A DNA stretch of 64,000 nucleotides from a bacterium 336/3. Its GTDB lineage: Bacteria; Bacteroidota; Bacteroidia; Cytophagales; Thermonemataceae. Position numbers and translations under genes: made by a program. The notes beneath the pieces are model-generated. The model was not told where the DNA came from and did not search any database. It saw only the letters and a list, made by a program, of their open reading frames with translations. The stretch lies in the NCBI GenBank assembly GCA_001281695.1, contig LJIE01000001.1:3309521-3373520 (forward strand). The letters run 5' to 3'. Positions 8,434-17,691 of the stretch are shown here, in pieces (position 1 is the first letter of the stretch; the number at the start of each line of letters is the position of its first letter).

Positions 8434-9622
8434 ACTGCCCTTTCGTTCCTTTGAGCGAAATGCCTCTATCTCCTGCCCATTGTTGCATATTTTGTTTGCT
8501 GATGGCAGCAGCCATCATTTCAGGGAACATATCTGGAGTACAGGCGAATACAGGAACACCTAATTTTGATAAAAATTGAGCGTTGGCATGCTCATAATAA
8601 GGAGCTCCACTATCATCTAAAGCAAGTAAACAGATTAATTGTACCCCTGAACTCACAATTTCTTCCATTCTTTTTCTCATTTGCCCCTGATTTCCACCTT
8701 CATAAAGGTCAGTAATCAAAAGCATGATGGTATCGTCTGATTTCCCTATGATTTCCTGACAATAGCCTAAAGCTTTGTTAATATCTGTTCCTCCTCCCAA
8801 TTGTACACCAAAAAGCAAATCAACAGGATCTTTTAAATCTTCTGTCAAATCTACAACAGCAGTATCAAATACTACCATTTTTGTAGTAACAGCAGGAATA
8901 GAAGCCATCACAGCTCCAAAAATACCCGAATACACTACTGATTGCCCCATTGAACCACTTTGGTCAAGACAAAGTACAATATCTTTCAGCGAACGTTTGG
9001 TTTTTCTCCCATAGCCAATTCGTACTTCAGGGATAATTGTTTTGTATTCGTGTTGGTAGTGTTTTAAGTTTTTACGAATCGTTGTATTCCAATCTATTTC
9101 GTTGTAACGAGGTCTTCTGTTTTTGGTAGCTCTATTGATAGCTCCTCTGATGGCTTGTGTGGTTGTATGTGAAAGTTTTTCGAGCAATTCTTCCACTACT
9201 TTTTGTACTACTCTACGAGCTGTATCTTTGGTTTTGGAAGGAATCAGTTTGCCCAATTCCATTAAATTGGCTACCAAATGCACATCTGGGGTTGCCTGTT
9301 CTAAAATTTCAGGCTCAAAAAGCATTTTTTCTTTGAGTCCATCCATTTGCATGGCATCATTTTGCATCACTTGCACCACCGATTGTGGAAAATACTTGCG
9401 AATATCGCCAAGCCAACGAGCTACATTGGGATTTGATGACTCCGAGCCACCTTTTTTGCTTTTGGTATCACCATAATTGAACTTTCCTTTTCTTTCAAAC
9501 TCATATAAAGCACCCAAAGCTGCATCCATTTCAGCCATTTCTCCCGAAAGATTGCAACCTGTACCTTCTGCATCATCCCCACCCAAAATCAAACGCCAAC
9601 GCTCTAATATGTTGTTTTCCAT
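8432..9622 (-). CDS. VWA-domain protein (CoxE/VWA-containing family)
   Basis: 396 residues. A helical N-terminal half is followed by a von Willebrand A domain from about residue 215 with a complete MIDAS start, DQSGSM, and GGGTDINKAL. Proteins of this type act with MoxR-type AAA+ ATPases as metal-dependent adaptors. No ATPase lies next to it here, so its partner must be elsewhere. A C-rich N-terminal segment (GCNLSGEMAEMDAAL) is conserved-looking. The exact role is unknown. Confidence 0.8.
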   Translation of the reverse strand: MENNILERWRLILGGDDAEGTGCNLSGEMAEMDAALGALYEFERKGKFNYGDTKSKKGGSESSNPNVARWLGDIRKYFPQSVVQVMQNDAMQMDGLKEKMLFEPEILEQATPDVHLVANLMELGKLIPSKTKDTARRVVQKVVEELLEKLSHTTTQAIRGAINRATKNRRPRYNEIDWNTTIRKNLKHYQHEYKTIIPEVRIGYGRKTKRSLKDIVLCLDQSGSMGQSVVYSGIFGAVMASIPAVTTKMVVFDTAVVDLTEDLKDPVDLLFGVQLGGGTDINKALGYCQEIIGKSDDTIMLLITDLYEGGNQGQMRKRMEEIVSSGVQLICLLALDDSGAPYYEHANAQFLSKLGVPVFACTPDMFPEMMAAAISKQNMQQWAGDRGISLKGTKGQ

Positions 9623-9660
9623 AATATATTTTTTATTGTTATTTATGTTTTTGAAAAAAG

Positions 9661-9716
9661 AGTAAAGAAAAAAGACTTTAGATATTTCTTTTTTCCTTTA
9701 TCTTATCTCTTTTCTC
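9661..9716. repeat. Heptad-type intergenic repeat
   Basis: Eight 7-base steps in register: agtaaag, aaaaaag, actttag, atatttc, ttttttc, ctttatc, ttatctc, ttttctc. Its complement resembles the tract at 61390-61424. Confidence 0.55.
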
Positions 9717-9791
9717 AAAAGCAGTTTTGAGTGAAAATATTTGACAAGCTTACAGTTCTAAATCTACTTTTTTTATCTAAAAATCCAAAAT

Positions 9792-10520
9792 TTATTTGGG
9801 CTTACTCACAATAAAATCTACAATTTTCTGAGAAATTTCTTTTTTGATAGCTTCTGGAGCTACATCTCTGAAATAATCGTGTTTTGAGTTTGGAAATGTA
9901 TGAATCTGAATTCCAAATTGTTTTTGTTCTTCAGAATTGGGCAGAACGCCTTTATCTGCTTCAAACTCATCCGCCCTCAACGAAAGGATTGAAGGCTTAG
10001 AAACTCTTGGAATTATCATTCTTCTGTGGTCTAAAGTAATAGCTTTGGCTACTCTTTGTGGGTAAAGTGTAGAAAAAAGCATAGTAATATCGCCACCATT
10101 GGAGTGTCCAATCAGAATTAAATTGTTGTTGTCTATATTTTTATAGGTTTTTTTCATGGAGTTTACTACCCACTCTACATTTTTTACACCTCTCTCCCAA
10201 ACAGGCTTTCTATTTTCGGGACTGGGCATTTCTTCATCTTTGGGCTGTTCGTGTTGAATACACACCACCACATAACCCAAATTGATAAGTCTTTTGGCGA
10301 TGTAAGAATATTCTGTATTGCTTGAACCATAACCATTATTAATGATTACAAGTTGCTTTCTAAGATTTACTTGTGGATTTGTGTAGATTTCAACAGGTAT
10401 TTTACGATTTCTTACTGTATCTACAAAAACCATGCTTTCTGCTTGCATGTAAGATGTTTTTCTTGGAAGACAATTGGATAACAACAAACTGAAAACGAGT
10501 AAATACAGTATTTTTTTCAT
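9792..10520 (-). CDS. Alpha/beta-hydrolase lipoprotein
   Basis: About 242 residues from the ATG that begins a lipoprotein signal (MKKILYLLVFSLLLSNC; lipobox Cys). The longer open frame upstream runs into the isocitrate dehydrogenase gene and is not used. The alpha/beta-hydrolase nucleophile elbow GHSNGG, a possible acid in SLRADEFEAD and a late His (NSKHDYF) are visible. It is likely an esterase/lipase-like enzyme anchored in a membrane; the substrate is unknown. Confidence 0.75.
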   Translation of the reverse strand: MKKILYLLVFSLLLSNCLPRKTSYMQAESMVFVDTVRNRKIPVEIYTNPQVNLRKQLVIINNGYGSSNTEYSYIAKRLINLGYVVVCIQHEQPKDEEMPSPENRKPVWERGVKNVEWVVNSMKKTYKNIDNNNLILIGHSNGGDITMLFSTLYPQRVAKAITLDHRRMIIPRVSKPSILSLRADEFEADKGVLPNSEEQKQFGIQIHTFPNSKHDYFRDVAPEAIKKEISQKIVDFIVSKPK

Positions 10521-10585
10521 ATCAAAAAATAAAAGAGATAGCATGTATTTGCTACCTCTTTTCAAAAATATGAATTTCTTTAAAA

Positions 10586-11587
10586 CTATTCTAGATTCTT
10601 GATTACATTTTGAGTAAATTCTTTCGTACCAGCTTTTCCGCCTAAATCGCCTGTACAAAGCTCTTTTACAGCAAGTGTTTTGTCTATGGCATTATCAATG
10701 CGTTTGGCTACTTCTTTTTGTCCCATGTACTCCAGCATCAAGATTGCAGAACGCAACACAGCCGTAGGGTTAGCAATGCCTTTTCCTGCGATATCGGGAG
10801 CTGTACCATGTACTGCTTCAAAAATAGCTACGCTATCGCCAATATTTGCACCAGCCACTACACCCAAACCACCTACCAAACCAGCACACAAATCAGAAAG
10901 AATGTCTCCAAAAAGATTTGAAGTAACCAGTACATCAAACTGTTCGGGCTTGGTAACAAGTTGCATACACATATTGTCTATGATTTTATCGTTCCAACTT
11001 ACATCTGGATAGTCTTTTGCTGCTATTTGGGCAGCTTCAAGCATCATTCCACCAGATTTCTTCAAGATATTTGCTTTATGAACAACTGTTACACGCTTAC
11101 GCTGATGTGTTTTAGCATACTCAAAGGCAGCTTTCACAATACGCAAACAACCTTTCATTGAAATACGGCTTACAGAGTCCACAATTTGAAGGCGTTCGTC
11201 ATATAAAAACAATCCAGAATACAAACCTTCTGTATTTTCTCTGAAAAGCACCAAATCTACATCGTTGAAACGAGTATTGATACCTACCGTATTTTTACAA
11301 GGACGAACATTTTGGTACAAATCAAAAATTTGTCTCAGTGTTACATTAACGCTTTTAAAGCCTCCACCCACAGGTGTTTCTACGGGTCCTTTTAAAGCTA
11401 TTTTATTGCGTTCAATAGAATCCAAAAGGCTTTTAGGCAATAATTCTCCATGTTTGTCCAAAGCTGATTTTCCAGCTAATTGTTCTTCCCATTCAATAGG
11501 AGCATTCGCTGCTTTAAAAATCTCTTTTACAGATTCTATAATTTCTAAGCCTATGCCATCGCCAGGGATAAGGGTTACTACTGCCAT
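10586..11587 (-). CDS. NAD-type isocitrate dehydrogenase
   Basis: 333-residue isocitrate/isopropylmalate dehydrogenase family enzyme. Conserved features: PGDGIGLE, RENTEGLYSG (which favours isocitrate dehydrogenase over isopropylmalate dehydrogenase), KANILKKS, NLFGDILSD and VHGTAPDIAGKGIANP. It converts isocitrate to 2-oxoglutarate in the TCA cycle. The short form without C-terminal extensions matches NAD-dependent enzymes of Bacteroidota. Cofactor choice is inferred, not proven. Confidence 0.85.
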   Translation of the reverse strand: MAVVTLIPGDGIGLEIIESVKEIFKAANAPIEWEEQLAGKSALDKHGELLPKSLLDSIERNKIALKGPVETPVGGGFKSVNVTLRQIFDLYQNVRPCKNTVGINTRFNDVDLVLFRENTEGLYSGLFLYDERLQIVDSVSRISMKGCLRIVKAAFEYAKTHQRKRVTVVHKANILKKSGGMMLEAAQIAAKDYPDVSWNDKIIDNMCMQLVTKPEQFDVLVTSNLFGDILSDLCAGLVGGLGVVAGANIGDSVAIFEAVHGTAPDIAGKGIANPTAVLRSAILMLEYMGQKEVAKRIDNAIDKTLAVKELCTGDLGGKAGTKEFTQNVIKNLE

Positions 11588-11591
11588 AATG

Positions 11592-11903
11592 TTATTTGGT
11601 TTTATTGATTTGTTCCATTAAACTTTCTACATCTTTCAGCAGATTTTCAGCTTTATTTTTAGCTTCTGTTACAACTTGTTCGCCTTTTGTTTTTGCAAGG
11701 CTGATATGTTCTTCTTTTCCATCTTTTAATTTCTTGATAAACTCTAAAAGTTGCTCTTTCGTTTTTTTGAGTTTATAAGTCAGCTTTTTGCGTGTTACTT
11801 TTCCTTCGTCTGGGGCATATAATATTCCTAATACAGCTCCTACACTCGCCCCAATAAGCAAGCCAAGTAGGAAATGGTCTTTTTTGGGTTTTTCTTCTTG
11901 CAT
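11592..11903 (-). CDS. YtxH-domain membrane-linked protein
   Basis: About 103 residues from an ATG (an upstream TTG would add 11). One transmembrane segment of the glycine-rich YtxH type (LLGLLIGASVGAVLGILYAP) is followed by DEGKVTRKKL and a long amphipathic, charged coiled coil. Family members are general-stress-associated; the function is unknown. It lies between nusB and the isocitrate dehydrogenase gene on the same strand. Confidence 0.75.
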   Translation of the reverse strand: MQEEKPKKDHFLLGLLIGASVGAVLGILYAPDEGKVTRKKLTYKLKKTKEQLLEFIKKLKDGKEEHISLAKTKGEQVVTEAKNKAENLLKDVESLMEQINKTK

Positions 11904-11955
11904 AATTTTGAGTAGTTTGTCTGACACTTTTATCAATGTCTAAATTTATAATAAC

Positions 11956-13152
11956 TTATTTATTATCCAAAAGCCCTCTACCACTTTTTTTGATGATGCC
12001 ATTGGCTTTAAGCTCTTCAGAAATAGCATTGAGAAGTCCGTTGATAAAGTTTTTACTTTTGGGTGTACTATAATTTTTGGCAAGCTCTATATATTCATTG
12101 ATACTCACTTTGATTGGAATACTTGAACAATGAATCATTTCGGCAATTGCCATTTGTATCAAAATTTTATCAATCAATACAAAACGCTCTGTTTTCCAAT
12201 TTTGAGCTTTTTCGCTTAAAAGTTCTTCGTAGTTTTTGGCTTCTTTGAGTGTGTTATGGTATAACTGCTCAAAAAACTCTTTATCAGCAAGCCAATCTTG
12301 CGAAATTTCCAACAATTCAAAACCTTCAGGGCTATCTTTGGCTTTTTTCAAAGACTTTAAAATCATACTCTTGAGAATTTCCCTGTTTTCAGTCCAGTTT
12401 AGGTCTTTTTTCTCAAAAAATGCTTGTAAATCTTCTTGTTCCTCTACATTATCTTCTTCCGATTTCTTAAATAAAAACTCTCTGAAAATGAAATCTATAA
12501 TTTCCCAGTCTTGTTCAAGAGTAGCCTGCCCCAAATTGATATATTCCTGATATTTTTCATCTTTTTTGAGAGTCTGTAAAAAAGTTAATATCAAGTCATT
12601 TTCATCTTTCCAAGAAATATTTTTACGAATCAGAGCCTCTTGAAAAGGCTTGTGGTTGGCAATTATTTTTACAATTTGGTTATCAGCGAATTTATACTCT
12701 GATACAACTTTAATATTATTGGGATTTGCACTTTTTTTACCCCTTTGTCCCTCAATAGTTTGAGCTAATTCTATTCCAAACAACAAAATATAAAGATAAT
12801 TGTCATACAAGAGTTCCACCTCACTAGTCATCTCTCTGAAATAAAAATCGTAATCTTTTTCCAGCGTTTTGTAGTAATATTCTATAGCTTTTACTACACT
12901 ATGATTAATTTTGGGTGTAGCTTTGGGATGTGGTTCCACTTTTTTGGAGGCATAGCTTTGTTCAAAAATAGTCAGAGCCAATGAAGAATCTCGTTTGAGT
13001 TGGCTACGGTCTTGTTTTTCCATAGCATTCAGGTCTGGCTCAAAAGCCTGCCTGATGAGGTCTTGGGCGAGTTCGAAGTCTGAGTTTTGGGCTTGATGAT
13101 AGGCATAAATAGCCTGCATCGCCTTGATGCGTAATAACCTACGATTGAGCAT
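11956..13152 (-). CDS. nusB: Transcription antitermination factor NusB
   Basis: 398 residues. The C-terminal third is a standard NusB fold (FVLIDKILIQMAIAEM, IKVSINEYIELAKNYSTPKSKNFINGLL), which binds boxA RNA with S10 in rRNA antitermination. The N-terminus starts MLNRRLLRIKAMQAIYA as in Bacteroidota NusB, and a large middle insertion/extension makes it much longer than the roughly 140-residue enterobacterial protein; this is normal for the phylum. Confidence 0.9.
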   Translation of the reverse strand: MLNRRLLRIKAMQAIYAYHQAQNSDFELAQDLIRQAFEPDLNAMEKQDRSQLKRDSSLALTIFEQSYASKKVEPHPKATPKINHSVVKAIEYYYKTLEKDYDFYFREMTSEVELLYDNYLYILLFGIELAQTIEGQRGKKSANPNNIKVVSEYKFADNQIVKIIANHKPFQEALIRKNISWKDENDLILTFLQTLKKDEKYQEYINLGQATLEQDWEIIDFIFREFLFKKSEEDNVEEQEDLQAFFEKKDLNWTENREILKSMILKSLKKAKDSPEGFELLEISQDWLADKEFFEQLYHNTLKEAKNYEELLSEKAQNWKTERFVLIDKILIQMAIAEMIHCSSIPIKVSINEYIELAKNYSTPKSKNFINGLLNAISEELKANGIIKKSGRGLLDNK

Positions 13153-13261
13153 AATAATAGAGAAAGGTGCAAACGTTTTTTACACCACAATTTTTCGCAC
13201 AAAGCTAAGGTTTTTTTGTGCTTTTTCAAAAAAACAAAATTAAAAATGAATAGCTTTGATA

Positions 13262-13296
13262 ATTATAAGTGATGAATTATAAGTTATAAATAGTTT
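13262..13296. repeat. Heptad-type intergenic repeat
   Basis: Four in-register 7-base steps: attataa, gtgatga, attataa, gttataa. A closely related set lies at 63037-63064. Confidence 0.55.
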
Positions 13297-13342
13297 CAAA
13301 ATCCTTATTAACAAATATTTACAAAAAACATTTTCTAAAACC

Positions 13343-14215
13343 ATGTATTATCTTTGGTCTCTTATTCTTACATCTTTTTTATTACTCAACTGCTCCGAAA
13401 GTAAAAAAGAAGAAACTCCTAAAGTTACTAAAAAAGTAACTATCCAAGAGCCTGTGAAGCCTCAAACACCTGTTTGCGATTCTCTAAAAAGTTTTCAGAC
13501 GATTTATGTAGCCGGCAGAGCTGTAGATATCGCTGTACCTACTGTACCCATCAAAGGCAATTTGCTTATTTTACAGGGTTTTGCATTTCCAAAAGACGAT
13601 TGGTGCAAAAAATCTTCTCTTTGTAAAAAAGCTTTGGCTGAGGGTTATGTACTCATTATGCCCGAAATGGGAAAAAGCAATTACATGAGTCATGTTTATC
13701 CTGAACTTCGAGCAGACTGGAAAAAAGAACCACAAAAAGCATGGCTCACTGACTCTGTATTTAGTGTTTTACAGAAAAAATATTGTTTGTTGCTTCCTAC
13801 TCAAAAAAATTACATGATAGGACTTTCTACAGGAGCAAGAGGCGTGGCAGTTGTGGCACTGGAACACCCTACACTGTTTACAGCAGCAGCAGCCCTTTCT
13901 GGCGACTACGACCAGTCGAAAATCCCTCAAGATAAGGTACATATTGGTTATATGGGTAGTTATCAGAGATTTCCGAAGCGTTGGGCAGAAGAAGAAAATA
14001 TTGTATTCCAGATTGCTAAATGGAAAACCCCAATTTATCTGGGGCATGGGAAACTCGATAACGTCTGCCCTGCCAGCCAGACCAAGCTATTTTATGATGC
14101 CCTCCAAAAACATCACCCAAACCTGAAAGTAAAACTTAGTATGCCCATAGACCATACCCACGACTACAAATATTGGGACTCAGAAGTGGATCATGTTTTG
14201 AACTTTTTTAGATAA
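13343..14215 (+). CDS. Alpha/beta-hydrolase-fold lipoprotein
   Basis: 290 residues with a lipoprotein signal (LTSFLLLNCSESK), then a PEST-like linker and an alpha/beta-hydrolase domain: nucleophile elbow GLSTGARG, a candidate acid in GKLDNVCP and a late His (MPIDHTHDYKYW). It may be a secreted esterase. Six Cys residues in the catalytic part are unusual. It is not related closely enough to the hydrolase at 9792 to call paralogy. Confidence 0.7.
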   Translation: MYYLWSLILTSFLLLNCSESKKEETPKVTKKVTIQEPVKPQTPVCDSLKSFQTIYVAGRAVDIAVPTVPIKGNLLILQGFAFPKDDWCKKSSLCKKALAEGYVLIMPEMGKSNYMSHVYPELRADWKKEPQKAWLTDSVFSVLQKKYCLLLPTQKNYMIGLSTGARGVAVVALEHPTLFTAAAALSGDYDQSKIPQDKVHIGYMGSYQRFPKRWAEEENIVFQIAKWKTPIYLGHGKLDNVCPASQTKLFYDALQKHHPNLKVKLSMPIDHTHDYKYWDSEVDHVLNFFR

Positions 14216-14216
14216 A

Positions 14217-14252
14217 ATAAAAGCCCCTGTATATACATATAGAGGCTTTTAT
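14217..14252. terminator. Bidirectional terminator
   Basis: Hairpin with arms ataaaagcccct and agaggcttttat (one mismatch) between two convergent genes. Confidence 0.7.
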
Positions 14253-14266
14253 GGAAATGATATATT

Positions 14267-14620
14267 TTAATCTCCTATTTTTGTCCAAGTAGAGCTTGTT
14301 CCATCTAAAGAATTATAAAAATTTAGGGTAACTACTCCATTGTCTTTTTTTACAGTAACATAACTTTCTCTTGTACCTCCATTAGAATCTTTATACACCA
14401 AATATTTATTTGAATCATAGCTATTCTGCCATTTTGCAAAATACCAAATTTTGGATTGTGTGTTCTGATATTTGAACCCCTCATCTGTATCTACCACATA
14501 GAATATTCCTTTTGTAGTAGATTGCCATTTGCCTGTTACAGATATTTGGGCATGTGACTTCTGATAAGATAATAGTACAAAAACAAAACTGAGTAAAACT
14601 AATTTGGATAAATTTTTCAT
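14267..14620 (-). CDS. Small secreted protein of unknown function
   Basis: 117 residues: signal peptide ending SHAQ, then a beta-rich domain with several Trp/Tyr (GKWQST, WYFAKWQNSYD, STWTKIGD). No family recognised. It looks like a small periplasmic or exported lipocalin-like or jelly-roll fold, but this is only impression. Confidence 0.6.
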   Translation of the reverse strand: MKNLSKLVLLSFVFVLLSYQKSHAQISVTGKWQSTTKGIFYVVDTDEGFKYQNTQSKIWYFAKWQNSYDSNKYLVYKDSNGGTRESYVTVKKDNGVVTLNFYNSLDGTSSTWTKIGD

Positions 14621-14789
14621 AAACAGTGTAATTTTTAAGTTGATAAATAAACCTATTTTACTAAATTAAAATTATTTTTTTAAAATAAAAAAACTTTCAA
14701 TTTTTATTGAAAATTACAAACAAAAAGTATGCCGTTTTTTTTGAAGATTTTGGTCTTGTATAATTATAATACATAATTTCTATTTTATT

Positions 14790-15413
14790 ATGAGTCTCAA
14801 TAAAGACCTTTTAAAAACCTTAAAAACTTCTGATTTAAAAGATGTTACGAAAGATATTACAGAATCAGGAATTGACTTACTTATAAAAAATGAGATATTA
14901 AAAGAAATTCCTATTATTAAAAGTATTGTAGGTGTATTTAAGTTAGGAATAAGTATAAAGGATATGTTTTTTCTTAAAAAATTACTTCGTTTTCTAAATG
15001 AGATAAATGATACAACTTTAGAAGAAAGAGCAAACATTATTAATAAAATTGAGCAAAATCCTCAATACACCCATAATTTAGGAGAAAATTTAATCTTATT
15101 AATAGATAAATTAGATGATTTGGATAAAGCTAATATAATTGGAAAACTTTTTAAAAGTGTTCTTGAGCAAAGAATAGATATCATTACATTTCAACGTATT
15201 TGCCATGCTGTAAATGGAATTTTCATACATGATATATACGAATTACATAAACTTTGGAAAGGCGAAAATATAGTCCATGATATAAAAAACAATTTATTTA
15301 TATATGGTTTTATGAAAAGAAAATCTTTTGGACAAGTAGCTCTTGATGGAAGCAATGAGTTTGAAATAAATAGTTTAGGTAAAATTTTAATAGAAGAATT
15401 ATACAATCATTAA
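14790..15413 (+). CDS. Hypothetical protein, helical, very AT-rich
   Basis: 207 residues, not recognised. A hydrophobic segment (IIKSIVGVFKLGISIKDMFF, about residues 47-67) is followed by helices rich in I/N/K/L, ending in a possible winged-helix-like region (GFMKRKSFGQVALDGSNEFEINSLGKILIEELY). No signal peptide. The gene is isolated between convergent or unrelated genes and more AT-rich than its surroundings, which suggests recent acquisition. No function is assigned. Confidence 0.55.
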   Translation: MSLNKDLLKTLKTSDLKDVTKDITESGIDLLIKNEILKEIPIIKSIVGVFKLGISIKDMFFLKKLLRFLNEINDTTLEERANIINKIEQNPQYTHNLGENLILLIDKLDDLDKANIIGKLFKSVLEQRIDIITFQRICHAVNGIFIHDIYELHKLWKGENIVHDIKNNLFIYGFMKRKSFGQVALDGSNEFEINSLGKILIEELYNH

Positions 15414-15421
15414 AATCTTTA

Positions 15422-16423
15422 TTACACCCAAGCCAAATGTTTGCTTATTACACCTTCTTTGAGGGCATAATGTGAAACTCTTACTTTTTCGATTTGGTAT
15501 TTGGTGAGTACAAAATCAAGTAAACAAGAAGCTACGACAATCATATCAGCTCGCATGGGAGTCATGCCAGGGATTGCAAGGCGTTCTTGGTGGTTTTTCT
15601 GTAAAAACTCTTGATGGATAATTTGAAATTCTTTTACCAGAAAAGCACTTTCTTTGGCGTTAAGGCTTAGTTTTTCGTGCTTTTTGATGTGGTTGATATC
15701 GTCAATGGTATCGAAAGTACCAGAGCAACCTATGAGTATTTCAGGAGGGTAATTTTGGAGAATCTCAGTGAGGGGTTGGAGAGTTTTCTCTAAATATTCA
15801 TTTAAAGATTTGATTTCTTCAGAGCTCATGATTTCATATTTCATAAATCTATCAAGTAGCCTTTGAGCCCCTATTTCAAAACTTTGTTTCCAAAGCATTT
15901 TTTCTTCATTACACAAAATAAACTCAACACTTCCGCCACCAATATCCATAACCAAAGCATTGCCTTTACCTATTTTAAGTGCTGTTTTAACTCCATAATA
16001 AATGTATTCTGCTTCTTTATCTCCCGAAATAACTGTAATATCTATATCTGTTTGTTCTTTGACGTATTCGATAATCTCTTTCTGATTTTGAGCATTTCGG
16101 AGGGCACTTGTGGCAATCGTAAATAATTTATGAGATGGGATTTGGTAATGGTCTAAAACTTCTTTGAAATGCAACAAAGCTTTTAAAAGTCTAGTTTGGG
16201 CTTCTTCAGTAATATAGCCATCACTGATACCTCCTTCGCCTATTTTGGTAGCTATTTTTTCTTTATGCAAAATACGAAAAGGTGTAAAGATATTTCGTTG
16301 TTCGGGCAAAGCTACCACAAGCAGATGGGCAGTATTTGTACCAATATCTATGGCTGCTACTGCATCTGATAGGTGTTTTTTTGCACCAGTCTGTATTTTT
16401 CGATATTTGCTTAGAATGTTCAT
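15422..16423 (-). CDS. Ppx/GppA-family phosphatase (exopolyphosphatase-like)
   Basis: 333 residues of the actin-like ASKHA fold: phosphate-1 motif AAIDIGTNTAHLL, second phosphate motif VMDIGGGSVEFIL and adenosine-type motif near SGTFDTID. Family enzymes release terminal phosphate from polyphosphate or pppGpp. The short, single-module form lacks the C-terminal HD-like domain of E. coli Ppx and is typical of Bacteroidota. The substrate is uncertain. Confidence 0.88.
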   Translation of the reverse strand: MNILSKYRKIQTGAKKHLSDAVAAIDIGTNTAHLLVVALPEQRNIFTPFRILHKEKIATKIGEGGISDGYITEEAQTRLLKALLHFKEVLDHYQIPSHKLFTIATSALRNAQNQKEIIEYVKEQTDIDITVISGDKEAEYIYYGVKTALKIGKGNALVMDIGGGSVEFILCNEEKMLWKQSFEIGAQRLLDRFMKYEIMSSEEIKSLNEYLEKTLQPLTEILQNYPPEILIGCSGTFDTIDDINHIKKHEKLSLNAKESAFLVKEFQIIHQEFLQKNHQERLAIPGMTPMRADMIVVASCLLDFVLTKYQIEKVRVSHYALKEGVISKHLAWV

Positions 16424-16528
16424 TTACAAAAATTTGTGCAAAAATAGTGCTTATTTGTCATTATCTTTCAAAATAATATTATCTTTTTGTGAATATTCTG
16501 CTAAAAACCAAATCTGTACGCACCATTT

Positions 16529-17011
16529 ATGCATTTTGCTTATATCCTTTTAGGAAGTAATTTAGGAAACCGAGAAGCACAACTCAACATAGCCACACAA
16601 GCCATCAGTAAATTGGGGAGCATTGTAAAGCATTCATCTGTTTACGAAACAGCTGCATGGGGGCTGGAAAATCAAGCTGATTTTTTGAACCAAGTATTGG
16701 TATTAGAAACTGAACTTATGGCTTCGTTATTGCTTGAAAATCTGCTTCATATCGAAAAAGAGATGGGAAGAGAACGCCTCCAAAAATGGAGTTCACGTAT
16801 CATTGATTTGGATATTTTATATTTTGATAATCAGGTGATTGATATTGAAAACTTAAAAATCCCTCATCCTTATTTACAACAAAGGCGTTTTACGCTTTTG
16901 CCACTTTGCGAGATAAGCCCTGATTTTCTGCATCCAGTCCTACAAAAAACAAATCGGGAATTGTTGGAAACATGCCCTGATACTTTGGAGGTTAGAAAAC
17001 ACAAAGGGTAG
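16529..17011 (+). CDS. folK: 6-hydroxymethyl-7,8-dihydropterin pyrophosphokinase
   Basis: 160-residue HPPK: transfers pyrophosphate from ATP to hydroxymethyl-dihydropterin in folate synthesis. Family signatures are GSNLGNR near the N-terminus, RIIDLDILYF (metal-binding Asp pair) and IPHPYLQQRRFTLLPLCEI. Start ATG, divergent from ppx/gppA. Other folate genes are not adjacent. Confidence 0.94.
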   Translation: MHFAYILLGSNLGNREAQLNIATQAISKLGSIVKHSSVYETAAWGLENQADFLNQVLVLETELMASLLLENLLHIEKEMGRERLQKWSSRIIDLDILYFDNQVIDIENLKIPHPYLQQRRFTLLPLCEISPDFLHPVLQKTNRELLETCPDTLEVRKHKG

Positions 17012-17028
17012 ATTTTCATCTACCCTTT
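17003..17028. terminator. Terminator hairpin at the end of folK
   Basis: Perfect 11-bp stem (aaagggtagat / atctacccttt) with loop tttc, overlapping the folK stop codon and facing the convergent skp gene. Confidence 0.75.
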
Positions 17029-17058
17029 CTCAAACCAATAAGGTTTTATAATTTTATA

Positions 17059-17646
17059 TTATCTTGGTTTTGTACCTGTAGTGTTGGTATTGGGTTTGGT
17101 TGTTGTACCACCTGTAGTATTTGTTTTTGCAGCAGGTGTAATACCCAATTTCTTTAGAACTAAGATAGAAACATCTAAAGTTGTATCTTCTGGCTCGTAA
17201 AGCAATGTCTCTTTACGCAATACATACGTAAAACCATTTTCTTTTGCTACTTCTTTCAATGTTTTCTCTAACTTTTCGTTGATAGGACTAAGCAAAGTAT
17301 TTTGTTTTTTTGTTACATCAGCTTCTGCTTTTTGTTGGAACTCTTGCAGTTGTTGTTGTCCAGTCTGGATTTCTTTTTCAAGAGCCTCACGAGTAGGAGC
17401 AGCCATTTTCTCACCTTCTTTCATATAACGCTCATACTTAGCACGTATTTCAGATTCTTTTATTTGTAAATCTTTTTGAAGTTTTTCTGTATAGGCTTTT
17501 AAATCTGCTTCGGCTGCTTTGGCTTCAGGTAGCTGACCTATCACATAACTATAATCGAAATAACCAATTTTAACAGCATTTTGGGCTACACTTTCCAAAG
17601 AAAACATCACTAAAACTGCTAAAAAGATAGATTTTAAATTTTTCAT
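17059..17646 (-). CDS. OmpH/Skp-family periplasmic chaperone (second copy)
   Basis: 195 residues: signal peptide MKNLKSIFLAVLVMFSLESVAQ, start of the beta body (KIGYFDYSYVI), a long coiled-coil arm pair (about 45-130), return to the body, then a Thr/Gly/Asn-rich low-complexity tail unlike the neighbour. Skp trimers hold unfolded outer-membrane proteins on the way to BamA. It is the last gene of uppS-bamA-skp-skp; only 45 bases separate it from the other copy. Confidence 0.88.
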   Translation of the reverse strand: MKNLKSIFLAVLVMFSLESVAQNAVKIGYFDYSYVIGQLPEAKAAEADLKAYTEKLQKDLQIKESEIRAKYERYMKEGEKMAAPTREALEKEIQTGQQQLQEFQQKAEADVTKKQNTLLSPINEKLEKTLKEVAKENGFTYVLRKETLLYEPEDTTLDVSILVLKKLGITPAAKTNTTGGTTTKPNTNTTGTKPR

Positions 17647-17691
17647 TCTTGTTGTATTTAAGGTTCAAAATTAAATTATTAAATGGATGAA

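Noticed and set aside
8432-9622. Part of a MoxR/SWIM/DUF5682 cluster
   Set aside because: Only the VWA protein is present; neighbours are unrelated.
13343-14215. Recent duplication of the two hydrolase lipoproteins (9792 and 13343)
   Set aside because: Only the general hydrolase pattern is shared; motifs and lengths differ too much to claim paralogy by eye.
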